The notes under the pieces are model-generated. The model ran no database searches, was not told where the DNA came from, and worked only from the letters and a program-made list of their open reading frames with translations. Shown piece after piece: positions 1 to 8,260 of a DNA stretch of 64,000 bases. Made by a program: the position numbers and the translations under genes. The stretch's first letter is position 1, and every line of letters begins with the position of its first letter. Origin of the DNA: Paenibacillus sp. JNUCC-31 (GTDB taxonomy: Bacteria > Bacillota > Bacilli > Paenibacillales > Paenibacillaceae); the NCBI RefSeq assembly GCF_014844075.1, contig NZ_CP062165.1:7316001-7380000 (forward strand). The letters run 5' to 3'.

Positions 1-330
1 ATTAATCATGTTACATATTACACTTGCAATAAAGATAGCAAGCCCTTCCAGACCAAAGACCCAACCAAATTTTCGATTTATGTTTCTCCTCTGTTCTATC
101 TCTTCTGGTGTTGCAGCATGGTTCATATTACGAGCTTTACCAAAAAGTGATATCGCTCCGCCTAGTAAGATTAATGTCACAATACCTGAAAGAACAAGGG
201 ACCAAGGATCTCCAAGTCCATGTGAACCAATAATACCAATGGAAGCCCAAACAGCCCCAAAAAAAGTCATGAACATCACACCATTTGCAGCACCAAAGAC
301 CGCAGCTTTCGGTAATTTTACTATGCTCAT
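1..330 (-). CDS. Partial small membrane protein (C-terminus outside window)
   Basis: The reverse strand is open from an ATG at 330 to the window edge, giving 110 visible residues beginning MSIVKLPKAAVFG. AAGGAG stands about nine bases before the ATG and decides the start. Three hydrophobic stretches can be seen, around residues 9-34, 42-62 and 89-109. A charged loop of about 25 residues containing TPEEIEQRRN lies between the second and third. The layout suits a small integral membrane protein. I do not recognise the family and infer no function. The gene is cut only because the window begins here. It diverges from the YjbR-type gene that follows. Confidence 0.7.
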   Translation of the reverse strand, partial: MSIVKLPKAAVFGAANGVMFMTFFGAVWASIGIIGSHGLGDPWSLVLSGIVTLILLGGAISLFGKARNMNHAATPEEIEQRRNINRKFGWVFGLEGLAIFIASVICNMIN

Positions 331-546
331 TAGTTCACGACTCCTTGATCGAATTTTATATTTGTACTTATATAACCATCCTTCCTCCTTATTGTCTAGT
401 TTTTTTAATTGTTTTCTACGCACATTATTACTGGTTTTGTTTCGTCCCACTATTATGGATGGAAGAAGGGGAACGTTCAATATATTGCAGCATGGTACTA
501 GCAAAACAACAATCATGAATAACTTAACAGATAGGAGAAGACCAAA

Positions 547-888
547 ATGAAACTAGACGAAATCGTAGAATACTGTTTGTCTTATCCAGCCTCATATGAG
601 GATCATCCTTTTGGAGAGGGTTGGACAGCCATACGCCACAAAGGAAACGAGAAGATCTTTGCGTTAATATTTGAAAAAGATGATCATCTTTGCGTTAACT
701 TGAAATGTGATCCTGATCGCTCTGATTTCCTTCGAAACGCATTTGAAGAAGTTAAGCCCGGATATCATATGAGTAAAGAACATTGGAATACAATCATCCT
801 GGATGGAAACCTTCCAGAGGATGATCTTCACGATATGGTAAAACATAGTTTCGACCTGACGAAACCCAAACGTAAAGTGAAAAAATAA
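547..888 (+). CDS. MmcQ/YjbR family protein
   Basis: This 113-residue protein has the usual length and pattern of the MmcQ/YjbR family. There is an early Y-x-x-S-Y-E-D-H-P-F-G-E motif, then W-x-A-I-R-H-K, then K-I-F-A-L-I, a VNLKC strand, and the Y-H-M-S-K-E-H-W-N motif near residue 75. The family adopts a CyaY-like alpha/beta fold. Its members are often called DNA-binding, but biochemical function is poorly established, so the call is at family level only. AGGAG sits about ten bases upstream of the ATG. The C-terminus is lysine-rich (KPKRKVKK). It stands alone, divergent from the membrane protein at the window start. Confidence 0.85.
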   Translation: MKLDEIVEYCLSYPASYEDHPFGEGWTAIRHKGNEKIFALIFEKDDHLCVNLKCDPDRSDFLRNAFEEVKPGYHMSKEHWNTIILDGNLPEDDLHDMVKHSFDLTKPKRKVKK

Positions 889-1246
889 TTTATAAACCGA
901 TTAGGCAGGTACCCAATCAATTTAGCCTTGTCCAATTAAGAATTTCTGAATAATTTAAGACTGTTAGCTTCGCAAACGTTTTGCTGATGTGCGGAGCACG
1001 ATTGTTTTAAACTTTTACCCTTCATAGATTCAAAATTGCCCCCCCCCCTAGAATTCCATCGGTTAAACCCAGGGGTTTTTCCAGTGTCTATTCTAAGGGC
1101 CTGCGGTGCATAGCACGCAATACACAACGGCGAGCTAAGGTCTTTTACACGTTCTACGCATCAGATTCTAACAAGTCATACAGTTATATAGCTGGATGGT
1201 GCTAGACTCAAAGGGTATAGTACTGGTGCACAAGAGAATGGAGAGT
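889..1246. other. Intergenic stretch without a recognisable gene
   Basis: No reading frame here has a credible ribosome binding site or family-like composition. The one distinctive feature is an uninterrupted run of ten C residues at 1039-1048. I see no clear terminator for the flanking convergent genes. Confidence 0.5.
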
Positions 1247-2059
1247 TCAGGTGACATCATCAGTCACTTGCACTTCTTGCCCATATGCCTCGAATTGTGT
1301 AAGTGCAGGGAACAGAGCCGGGTCATTGGATTGAATCAACTCACTCAGTTTTACCCATTCCACTTGCTTCGGCTCCAGCAGGATCGTTTGTGCTTTACCT
1401 GACTTCACGAGAGATGCCATCTGAGAACTGCCATCGGAAAAATGCAGGGTAACCTGTTCCCAGTAATTATCATGTGGAAAATCAGCCCTCAGGTACAATA
1501 CAATCTTGTCGATCTCCACAAGGCGGCCAAAGTGAACGGTAAATTCTGCGTCTTTCCGCTGATTAATACCCCATGACTCAAATGGCCAACCTCCATGTGA
1601 ATACGTTACCGTATTGCCGTTAATCGCATTTCTGGCAGCAAACACTGCCTCACCACGAGTTTCGACATTGGCCGAAGCGTGAGGGTACAACGAGAGGTTG
1701 GTATGATGATCGTACGCATTGGCAGCAACATTTTTGTAAGAAGTAATCTCATGGAGCGCTGCAACTCTGGCAGTCAGCAGATGCATCTTACCTGTAAACG
1801 ACTTTGGTGAGTATGAGGCTTTCTTCTCATCAAAAGGGATGCTAAGGCGATACTCCTGCCCGGAATAATAGACAAATGCCGGATTTATAGCATCATCCAA
1901 CTGGATGTACAAATAAACATTGGCCTCAGAGCTTCTCAGAACAATCGAATCTCCCGGTTGGTATGGATATTCATATACCAGATGGGTATGGTTCGTATCC
2001 GTATGTTCGGCGAGTGTAATCCCATCTTTGCTTTGCACTTCAATCGTTAAATGAATCAT
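1247..2059 (-). CDS. Hypothetical protein with F5/8-type (discoidin-like) C-terminal domain
   Basis: The protein has 270 residues and no signal peptide. Residues about 95-260 read like a discoidin or F5/8 type C fold: N-V-A-A-N-A-Y-D, then E-A-V-F-A-A-R-N-A-I-N-G, then W-P-F-E-S-W-G-I-N-Q-R-K-D-A-E-F-T-V-H-F-G-R and I-D-K-I-V-L-Y-L-R-A-D-F. This is the usual order for carbohydrate-active accessory domains. The first 90 residues look like a separate beta-rich domain. GAGGTG lies six bases before the ATG. The gene is 123 bases downstream of the AraC regulator on the same strand and may share its transcript. Together with the divergent GH88 enzyme this suggests a carbohydrate role, which is inference. 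No enzyme active site is recognised. Confidence 0.7.
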   Translation of the reverse strand: MIHLTIEVQSKDGITLAEHTDTNHTHLVYEYPYQPGDSIVLRSSEANVYLYIQLDDAINPAFVYYSGQEYRLSIPFDEKKASYSPKSFTGKMHLLTARVAALHEITSYKNVAANAYDHHTNLSLYPHASANVETRGEAVFAARNAINGNTVTYSHGGWPFESWGINQRKDAEFTVHFGRLVEIDKIVLYLRADFPHDNYWEQVTLHFSDGSSQMASLVKSGKAQTILLEPKQVEWVKLSELIQSNDPALFPALTQFEAYGQEVQVTDDVT

Positions 2060-2182
2060 ACATACACCTCAATCTCAAAGATATAGAAACCCAGTGAAGA
2101 TGGACAACAGTAAACCGCTTTCAGTATATCATCTCATAAGCCCGAAAAATCCAGCTTAGTCAGACAAAAATAACGTTTTATT

Positions 2183-3079
2183 TCACTCTTGATGAGCGAC
2201 AATTTCATGGTTGTCTTGCTTGGTATTCAACCTGTACTTCAAAGGTGTATTACAATGGGTCTTTTTGAAGCTGGAGATAAAATGGGAAACATTCTGAAAA
2301 CCGACTCGATTGCTAATGGTTTCGACAGACAGCGATGTTGTCTCAAGCAAGTGAGCCGCAACTTTTATCCGCTTGGCGATGAGATACTCGCTCAGATTGC
2401 TGCCAGTTTCTTTTTTGAACAGACGCGACACATAGGATCTGGTCAGATGAAGTTCATTAGCCAGCTTGTTCAAAACATCAGACTCCATATAATGAGTCTC
2501 AACCCAGTGCATCATCATTTCCGAATACTCTTCCTTGCGCCGTGGCAATGGGGAGACAGTATCCGCTGGTGAAACAAGTTTTTCCATCGCACTGAGCAGC
2601 CGAAGCATAAACACGGTAATTTCCTCCTGCGAAGCCCCGCGATCCGTATGTGCGATTCGCTCATAATCCTCCACACATTGGACAAAAAGCTGCCAATGAT
2701 CCCCGAAATCAAATGCACGCTCACGATCATTGGCATAACATAAACGGTCAAACCACTCGCGCCGACGTGGGAAACCACTCAAATACTGATCAATAACCGT
2801 ATGATTCAAATGAATCACCGCTCTTTCGTAAACGCAATCGTCCGTAATCTTCGCATACACTTTATGAATCTCAAAGGGTTGAAACACAAACAGCATGCCT
2901 CTCCTGATGTCATAAGTCTGGTTATTCATCACGACAATGCCCGTACCCCCAAACACAATTAACAATTCGCAGCATTGATGCCAATGATAGAACTCAATGT
3001 TCGGTTTACTTGTAACATGACGGTCCGTCCATACTACAGGTTGTCCATGAAAAGGAACAGCTTCAAAACCGAGAGCCAT
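2183..3079 (-). CDS. AraC family transcriptional regulator
   Basis: This 298-residue protein has an N-terminal cupin-like sensing half (residues about 25-130, with F-Y-H-W-H-Q-C-C-E-L-L and the G-M-L-F-V-F-Q-P-F-E-I-H-K motif). The C-terminal half (about 190-285) is a double helix-turn-helix, with L-H-L-T-R-S-Y-V-S-R-L-F-K-K-E-T-G followed by V-G-F-Q-N-V-S-H-F-I-S-S-F-K-K and T-P-L-K-Y-R. The pattern is typical of sugar-responsive AraC regulators in Paenibacillus. GGAG sits seven bases before the ATG. The gene is divergent from the GH88 hydrolase, whose transcription it probably controls from the shared 160-base region. That link is inferred from position. Confidence 0.92.
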   Translation of the reverse strand: MALGFEAVPFHGQPVVWTDRHVTSKPNIEFYHWHQCCELLIVFGGTGIVVMNNQTYDIRRGMLFVFQPFEIHKVYAKITDDCVYERAVIHLNHTVIDQYLSGFPRRREWFDRLCYANDRERAFDFGDHWQLFVQCVEDYERIAHTDRGASQEEITVFMLRLLSAMEKLVSPADTVSPLPRRKEEYSEMMMHWVETHYMESDVLNKLANELHLTRSYVSRLFKKETGSNLSEYLIAKRIKVAAHLLETTSLSVETISNRVGFQNVSHFISSFKKTHCNTPLKYRLNTKQDNHEIVAHQE

Positions 3080-3201
3080 AACACCACTCCAAATCCATTG
3101 TTTTCAAAATTGTAGCATTGCAGCTTCTGCACCGACAAGTGAAATAAAACGTGATTTTTGTTATACAGAACAAAACTTTTGATATGATTCACATGCTATA
3201 C

Positions 3202-3215
3202 TGAAAACGCTTAAA
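3202..3215 (+). promoter_or_regulatory. Candidate catabolite response element (cre)
   Basis: TGAAAACGCTTAAA matches the CcpA consensus TGWNANCGNTNWCA at every fixed position except one, where C is replaced by A. It sits 26 bases before the GH88 start, where CcpA binding would repress transcription. Only the sequence match supports it. Confidence 0.4.
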
Positions 3216-3241
3216 CGGATAGAGGAGCAAGATGTTCAACA

Positions 3242-4435
3242 ATGAAAACAATCTATATGGAAAGCGGGAACGTATGTATGCTGACAGTAGAAAAGTCCAA
3301 TGTTTGGTTACAGGATGTCATTCGAAAAATTACGGATAAAATGGACTGGGTTAGTGAAAAGTCCAAACACAAAATTCCCTATACAACGATCCATGGTGTG
3401 CATGATGATAAATCTGTGTCGAATTCCAATGCGGGGAGCGGTGATGGAATCAGCTGGTGGACCAATGGTTTCTGGGGCGGCATGATGTGGCAGATGTACC
3501 ACGTCACGGGTCAGGAAAAGTATAAGGAATTCGCGAATCTTTCTGAGAACAAATTGGATGCGGGCTTGCAGCAGTACTATGGTTTACATCATGATGTCGG
3601 GTTCATGTGGCTGCCCACCAGTGTGGCCAATTACAGGATTACCCGGAATCCGGAATCCCGCAAAAGGGCGCTGCACGCCGCTAATCTGCTGGCAGGTCGC
3701 TATAATCCGGCAGGAGAATTCATTCGGGCTTGGAACGATCTGGATGGAGAAGATACCCGCGGATGGGCCATTATCGACTGTATGTTTAATATACCAATTC
3801 TCTATTGGGCAACGGAAGAAACGGGTGATCCACGCTTTATGCAGATTGCCATCAAACATGCGGATACCGCAATGAATACATTTGTACGACCTGACGGCTC
3901 TGTCAATCATATTGTTGAGTTTGATCCTTTCCATGGCGGGGTGGTAAAAACATATGGTGGACAGGGGTATGAAGAAGGTTCCTCCTGGACGAGAGGACAG
4001 TCTTGGGGATTGTATGGATTCATGATGAGCTTCATTCATACAGGCAAAGAAGAATATCTCCATACCGCTAAGCGGATTGCGCACTATTTTATCGCCAACA
4101 TTCCGGAGAATGGAATCATTCCAATTGATTTCAGGCAGCCCAAGGATCCAGCTTATGAAGATTCAACGGCAGCAGCGATTGCAGCATGTGGACTCATTGA
4201 AATTTCCAAGGCTGTTGGAGAACATGAGAAAGACCTCTATCTCGGGACAGCATTGAAATTGCTGAAAGTACTGGACGAACTTCGAACAGACTGGACCAGG
4301 GACTGTGACTGCATTCTCAAGAATGGTTCAGCCGCGTATCATGCCAAAGAACACCATCAATCAATCATTTACGGAGATTACTACTTTATGGAAGCGATCT
4401 TCAAATTGAAGGGGAATGACTTGTACTTGTGGTGA
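3242..4435 (+). CDS. Glycoside hydrolase family 88/105-type unsaturated uronyl hydrolase
   Basis: This 397-residue protein has the alpha/alpha-barrel signature of GH88. Motifs are G-I-S-W-W-T-N-G-F-W-G-G near residue 69, H-H-D-V-G-F near 116, R-G-W-A-I-I-D-C-M-F-N near 173 and S-W-T-R-G-Q-S-W-G-L-Y-G near 248. D118 and D179 fall where GH88 enzymes carry their catalytic aspartates, by motif alignment only. Such enzymes hydrate and cleave unsaturated uronic acid from oligosaccharides released by polysaccharide lyases. No signal peptide is present, so it probably acts in the cytoplasm. Start choice is uncertain: GAGGAG lies 14 bases before the ATG at 3242, and in-frame ATGs follow at 3257 and 3278. 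The transporter genes expected next to it are represented only by remnants. Confidence 0.88.
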   Translation: MKTIYMESGNVCMLTVEKSNVWLQDVIRKITDKMDWVSEKSKHKIPYTTIHGVHDDKSVSNSNAGSGDGISWWTNGFWGGMMWQMYHVTGQEKYKEFANLSENKLDAGLQQYYGLHHDVGFMWLPTSVANYRITRNPESRKRALHAANLLAGRYNPAGEFIRAWNDLDGEDTRGWAIIDCMFNIPILYWATEETGDPRFMQIAIKHADTAMNTFVRPDGSVNHIVEFDPFHGGVVKTYGGQGYEEGSSWTRGQSWGLYGFMMSFIHTGKEEYLHTAKRIAHYFIANIPENGIIPIDFRQPKDPAYEDSTAAAIAACGLIEISKAVGEHEKDLYLGTALKLLKVLDELRTDWTRDCDCILKNGSAAYHAKEHHQSIIYGDYYFMEAIFKLKGNDLYLW

Positions 4436-4591
4436 GCGATCATATCTGATGTGATCAAAGAAGGAGCCGCCGGCGTTACACCCAAGAAATATCGAAGAAA
4501 TACACTGGAACAAGGAATTACAACAGAACCGACGGGTGAATGCAAACTGTGGCCAGGTCAAACGGTGACATTTCAGGTTGCACACAAATAG
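4436..4591 (+). pseudogene. Orphan coding tail, possibly AraC-like or other remnant
   Basis: Directly after the GH88 stop, in the same frame, an open stretch reads ISDVIKEGAAGVTPKKYRRN and later LWPGQTVTFQVAHK before a TAG at 4589-4591. There is no start codon or ribosome binding site of its own. The G-V-T-P-K-K-Y-R-R-N part resembles the last helix of AraC-type DNA-binding domains, but the following beta-like tail does not fit that. I read it as debris from a lost gene. Confidence 0.35.
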
Positions 4592-4633
4592 TGATTCGCC
4601 TATATATTGTTGAATGAGAGGAGATGGCGAACT

Positions 4634-5239
4634 GTGTTTAATTATGGTCCTTTTCATTACTATCCTGCTTTTCGACAAAGCGATCACTTAATGTGGACGC
4701 CAAAAAGTGTGGATTTAAACAGGTAGTTAAGAACACTGTGGGAACAACATGTTTACTGGACGAGATTAACGGTGAATAGTATCGTCGATGAGCTTGATAG
4801 TGTCCAACACACAACCGAAAGACTTCTTCGGAACCCTAGTGATTTTGCGACTGTTCTGGCACCGATTTACGGCATAACTATTGCCAATGGATTTGAAAAA
4901 TTGCTCAGAGATCATCTATTGATCGCAGCAGAACTTGTCACCGATCTGAAGTCAGGCAACTCTAACGCAGCAAAAGATGCTCAGAAAAGATGGTACGCCA
5001 ACGCGGATGACATTGCAGATTTTCTTGGCAGAATCAATCCATATTGGTCCAAAGAAGAATGGCAACGTATGCTTTACGAGCACCTAAGACTTCTTAGTGA
5101 AGAGGTTGTTACTCGTATAGCGAAAGACTATACGAGTAACGTCGCAATAAGTGATCCCATTGAACAACAGGCATTAGAGATGGCTGATATGATGACAAGC
5201 GGAATTGTTCAACAATTCCCTCAGATATTTCTTAGTTAA
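4634..5239 (+). pseudogene. Paenibacillus conserved helical protein gene interrupted by an in-frame TAG
   Basis: AGGAG at 4619-4623 and a GTG at 4634 open a frame of 202 codons that has one TAG at 4724-4726 (codon 31). Beyond the stop the frame continues with LRTLWEQHVYWTRL and a long helical protein containing T-E-R-L-L-R-N-P-x-D-F, H-L-L-I-A-A-E-L-V, W-Y-A-N-A-D-D-I-A-D-F-L, N-P-Y-W-S-K-E-E-W and Q-Q-A-L-E-M-A-D-M-M-T. I know this pattern from a conserved Bacilli family sometimes mislabelled acetylglutamate kinase; it contains no kinase motif. The WEQHVYWTR segment is normally part of the protein, so the stop splits the coding region. CAG to TAG would explain it. A shorter product could still start at the GTG at 4772, so loss of function is probable but not certain. 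Confidence 0.6.
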
Positions 5240-5240
5240 T

Positions 5241-5732
5241 CTAATGTTAATCGCGATGTTCTCAGTTTCACTACTATCCACCGACACAGGGATGATCAAT
5301 CAGATGCTTGGCCTGTTCGGAGTCGAACCGATTTCCTTTTATAACGAGCCGGGATACTGGCCTTGGATTCTGGTGATCATGAAAATATGGCAGGGTGCCG
5401 GCTTCGGTTCCATCGTCTATCTGGCTACCATTACGGGAATCAATCCGGATATCTATGAATCCGCTTCCATTGATGGGGCAAGCCGTTGGCACAAAATCCG
5501 ATTTATCACATTGCCTTTGCTGAAGTCGACGATCATTTTGATGCTGCTGTTGGCTATGGGCGGTATTTTCTATGGCGATTTCGGTATGATCTATGCGCTG
5601 GTTGGGCGAAACGTGGCGTTGTACCCCACAACGGACGTAATCGACACCTATGTCTATCGCGCCTTGATGGATCTGGGGGATATGAGCATGGCGGCCGCTG
5701 TTGGTTTCTTCCAATCCCTGGTCGGGTTCATA
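5241..5732 (+). pseudogene. Remnant of an LplB-type sugar ABC transporter permease
   Basis: About 164 residues match the middle of LplB/YtcP-group permeases: S-T-D-T-G-M-I-N-Q-M-L-G-L-F-G, then N-E-P-G-Y-W-P-W-I-L-V-I-M-K-I-W-Q-G-A-G-F-G-S, and the EAA loop E-S-A-S-I-D-G-A-S-R-W-H-K-I-R-F-I-T-L-P, ending at A-A-A-V-G-F-F-Q-S-L-V-G-F. Intact members are about 300 residues. The first two or three membrane segments and the C-terminal tail are missing. The frame is fused upstream to the end of the preceding gene without a start codon, and downstream it runs into unrelated residues overlapping the convergent LysE gene. It should encode no working transporter. It probably once imported the oligosaccharide that the GH88 enzyme degrades. 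Confidence 0.8.
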
Positions 5733-5748
5733 TGCAGATCGTCTAAAA

Positions 5749-6384
5749 CTACTGAAAGTATTGCCATAGGGAGAGAATAAATTTGTACAAAAAATAGAAG
5801 GAGAATCCGATTAAAAGTACTCCTGCGAGTGCAGAGACAAGCTGGATCATTTTCTGACTCATCATTTTTCGTGTAACAGAAACGATGGTGAGCAGGCCCA
5901 GATCATGTATGAGAATGCCGCACAATACACCCAATGCCGCAATGACAAAACTCAATTTGCCTGCTGAATGATATGAATCAGACAACACGACTCCGAATAC
6001 GGATATCCAGAAGATTAGATTCCCCGGGGAGATGGCAACCAATAACCCGTTCCGGTATGTTCTCCAAAATGATTTTTTGATTTTATCATCAGTTGTCGTT
6101 ATATTCAGTTCTGCATTTCGAATCGAATCATAACCCAGATAAGCCAAAAAACCAGCACCTGCAAGCCATAATGGAATCTGGATATAAGGGAGCGATAACA
6201 GGGAGGCAAACCCGAAATACATTGCAAGAATTAAACTCATATCTATGGTCATTCCACCAAGACCGACAGCCCAACCATGACGGAATCCGTTTCTCAATCC
6301 CTGTTTGGTCATTTCAACGGTGATCGCTCCGACAGGCATAGCGATGGCAAGACCGATTAGTATGAATTTTAGATAGATTTCCAT
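5749..6384 (-). CDS. LysE family transporter
   Basis: This 211-residue protein has about six hydrophobic segments and the LysE/RhtB pattern: an early G-L-A-I-A-M-P-V-G-A-I-T-V-E segment, G-x-G-G-M-T-I-D-M in the second helix, L-A-Y-L-G-Y-D-S-I-R, and A-I-S-P-G-N-L-I-F-W-I-S-V in the fourth. The family exports amino acids or related small molecules across the cytoplasmic membrane. The substrate cannot be read from sequence. I chose the ATG at 6384 because AAAGGG lies about eight bases before it; an ATG at 6420 would add twelve residues without a good binding site. Its 3' end converges on the LplB remnant. Confidence 0.85.
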   Translation of the reverse strand: MEIYLKFILIGLAIAMPVGAITVEMTKQGLRNGFRHGWAVGLGGMTIDMSLILAMYFGFASLLSLPYIQIPLWLAGAGFLAYLGYDSIRNAELNITTTDDKIKKSFWRTYRNGLLVAISPGNLIFWISVFGVVLSDSYHSAGKLSFVIAALGVLCGILIHDLGLLTIVSVTRKMMSQKMIQLVSALAGVLLIGFSFYFLYKFILSLWQYFQ

Positions 6385-6617
6385 AGTCATTTCCCTTTCA
6401 TTTGAGATGAGATTCTGCATAATCTAGGGGGTTGTCCACTATAAGTCACGGCTTGTACATCAAAGCAAGGATTTACCGATCTCAGGTTGATTGAGGTAAA
6501 CAAAACTAAATCCCAGGTTTATGTATTTCTCCGACCTTGAAGTTGAGTGCGCTCCTCCCATAAACTGATGGTATACAGCTTATTCGGAGGAGAGCCCTTT
6601 TAGAATGCGGCTTTGTA

Positions 6618-7367
6618 CTAACCCTTAATTTTATCCAGCGGAAGTGAACGCAGAAACGGACAAGCAGAGAGAGAGGTATCATCATCTCGCAAAAAATACT
6701 GTTTATACTCCAGATTTCCCTGAGCTCCATATGGTTTGAGTTCAGGATGGGCAGGGACGGTGTCGTACGCGGCTAATCGTTCACGAATTTTTGGTGCGAT
6801 GGCTGCTGCTTTTTGAGGTTGTGCATTCCATATATCGAGCACCCAACGTGGTGTCATCGCCAACATGAAGTAAGGGAAATATCGACTCTGACGTGAAGTA
6901 TGGGCAGGCGTACCGCAATAGACGAAATAACGTTCGTCACTGAAACAGAATTCCCACATGGGTTGCTCCGGATCTTCAGGAATACCTTCTGGCCAAGATT
7001 TGTCGTCCAAACTTCTCATCTGACTTAGTAAACTCCAGAATAGTTCTTCATATCGTCTGACATCGAGGATCTCTTGCTCCTTTTCGAAAAAGACAACCAA
7101 TGATGAATATTGACCAAAGGAACGCGAAGATTGACCATATTCCTTAATGATATTCGATAATGTAAGGCCGGCGGATTCGCTTCCAGGGGAAGCAACAAAA
7201 CCATATCGGAGGTGACCCAGAGCAAAGGCTTTTGTAGCCGGTATGCAGGGGAACCGGGCTTCTCGATTACTCATTTTGGTGGAAAATAAATGATATGCAT
7301 CTCTCTTCCAGGCCTCAAGATGAACTTCTTCATTCTCCATTTCACAAGATGAAAACAACAACGACAT
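6618..7367 (-). CDS. YqcI/YcgG family protein
   Basis: The protein has 249 residues and matches the YqcI/YcgG family. Features are F-P-C-I-P-A-T-K-A-F near residue 40, G-H-L-R-Y-G-F, the Y-S-S-L-V-V-F-F-E segment, W-E-F-C-F-S-D-E-R-Y-F-V-Y-C-G-T-P-A-H near 150, S-R-Y-F-P-Y-F-M-L-A-M-T-P-R-W and a C-terminal D-D-D-T-S-x-S-A-C-P-F. Members of this family are widespread and some are linked to nitrogen-rich natural product chemistry, but the role here is unknown. AAAGGAGG lies eight bases before the ATG at 7367, a near-perfect binding site. It stands alone on the minus strand, with no pathway partner nearby. Confidence 0.8.
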   Translation of the reverse strand: MSLLFSSCEMENEEVHLEAWKRDAYHLFSTKMSNREARFPCIPATKAFALGHLRYGFVASPGSESAGLTLSNIIKEYGQSSRSFGQYSSLVVFFEKEQEILDVRRYEELFWSLLSQMRSLDDKSWPEGIPEDPEQPMWEFCFSDERYFVYCGTPAHTSRQSRYFPYFMLAMTPRWVLDIWNAQPQKAAAIAPKIRERLAAYDTVPAHPELKPYGAQGNLEYKQYFLRDDDTSLSACPFLRSLPLDKIKG

Positions 7368-7646
7368 GAGCAGTCCTCCTTTACCTATAGGATATAACCC
7401 AAGGGCAAAATGGTGACAGTCCACATGAGTTCCTTCAAAAAAGAAACATCAGCGCAAAAATTACATAAATTCATGCTAATCCTCCATTCTTAAGTTTATT
7501 GCTATTCTAGCTTCTACGATCTTCCTGATCATCATGCAATTTTTCTTTCAAAGCAGTAATTTTCGAGGTAATGCAGGGGTGAACGGTGCACCACTGGATG
7601 AAGTGGTCAAACTAAGTCTTTTCCTATAACAACAAAGTTAAACTAA

Positions 7647-7686
7647 AAAAGGAACCCTTTTTAATATAAAAGGATTCCTTTTTTAG
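7647..7686 (-). terminator. Rho-independent terminator after the Gln-rich gene
   Basis: A 17-base inverted repeat with one mismatch (AAAAAAGGAACCCTTTT against AAAAGGATTCCTTTTTT) has a five-to-six base loop. It has T runs on both strands, so it could work in either direction. Confidence 0.75.
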
Positions 7687-7699
7687 TGTTTTCATGCAG

Positions 7700-8053
7700 C
7701 TATTGGGGGCGATGCTGATTCGAATAAGTTCCGAATGATTGGCCCGCAGAAATATTGGGGTTGTTGTTATATGGCTGTTCTAAGTAGGAAACTTGCTGTG
7801 TAGAGGTATTGACAATTTGTTGTGCAAGATTGGAGATTTGTTGCAGTTGCTGTATGGCTGTCTGGTGTCCTTGCAGAGCTGTTTGGATGATATGCGCAGC
7901 TTGTTGCTCCCGTTGTGCCAACTGTTCGAGTTGTTGAGCGTTGCTCTGTTCTTGTCTCAGAAGTTGTTGATATTGCATTGAAGCCTGTTGTGTCTGTTGC
8001 GTGAGCTGTTGCGCAAGTTGAGTGATTTGTTGGGTCTGTGAGAATTGATTCAT
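7700..8053 (-). CDS. Glutamine-rich low-complexity protein
   Basis: This 117-residue protein is about one third glutamine, in clusters such as TQQITQLAQQLTQQTQQ and AIQQLQQISNLAQQ. It has no cysteine. The spacing of Leu/Ile with Gln suggests amphipathic helices or a coiled coil over residues about 8-85. The tail, from residue 90, is Asn/Ser/Gly/Tyr-rich. There is no signal peptide or membrane segment. AGGAGG lies ten bases before the ATG, and a strong terminator follows, so this is a single-gene transcript. I do not recognise a family. Sticky Gln-rich proteins of this size in spore formers can be coat or inter-coat proteins, but nothing in the sequence proves that. Confidence 0.7.
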   Translation of the reverse strand: MNQFSQTQQITQLAQQLTQQTQQASMQYQQLLRQEQSNAQQLEQLAQREQQAAHIIQTALQGHQTAIQQLQQISNLAQQIVNTSTQQVSYLEQPYNNNPNISAGQSFGTYSNQHRPQ

Positions 8054-8260
8054 GTGTAATAAACCTCCTGTATGTGTTGGATTTACCTGTTGTAGTATGC
8101 AATGAGCTCAATATAAATATTCAAACATCCAATTTCCATGAAATCTGCTATGCTCTACAAGCTGCATCTTCAAGTCAGGACAAATGGATGAACATGTTTA
8201 ACTCTGAATTGGGAAGGCTACCTAAAGAAGCCTAAAATGATACAGAAGAGGAATGACAAC

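Noticed and set aside
936..1127. 63-codon minus-strand frame across the C10 tract
   Set aside because: It has no ribosome binding site and its composition looks random, with no family-like pattern.
6551..6595. CTCCTCC/GGAGGAG inverted repeat between the LysE-type and YcgG-type genes
   Set aside because: Arms are only seven bases with a 27-base loop, and the sequence may only be ribosome-binding-like motifs. Too weak to call a terminator.
7767..8111. 114-codon Thr/Ser-rich frame on the same strand as the Gln-rich gene
   Set aside because: It is the +1 frame of the CAA/CAG-rich gene. It has no suitable binding site and is explained by the repeat composition.
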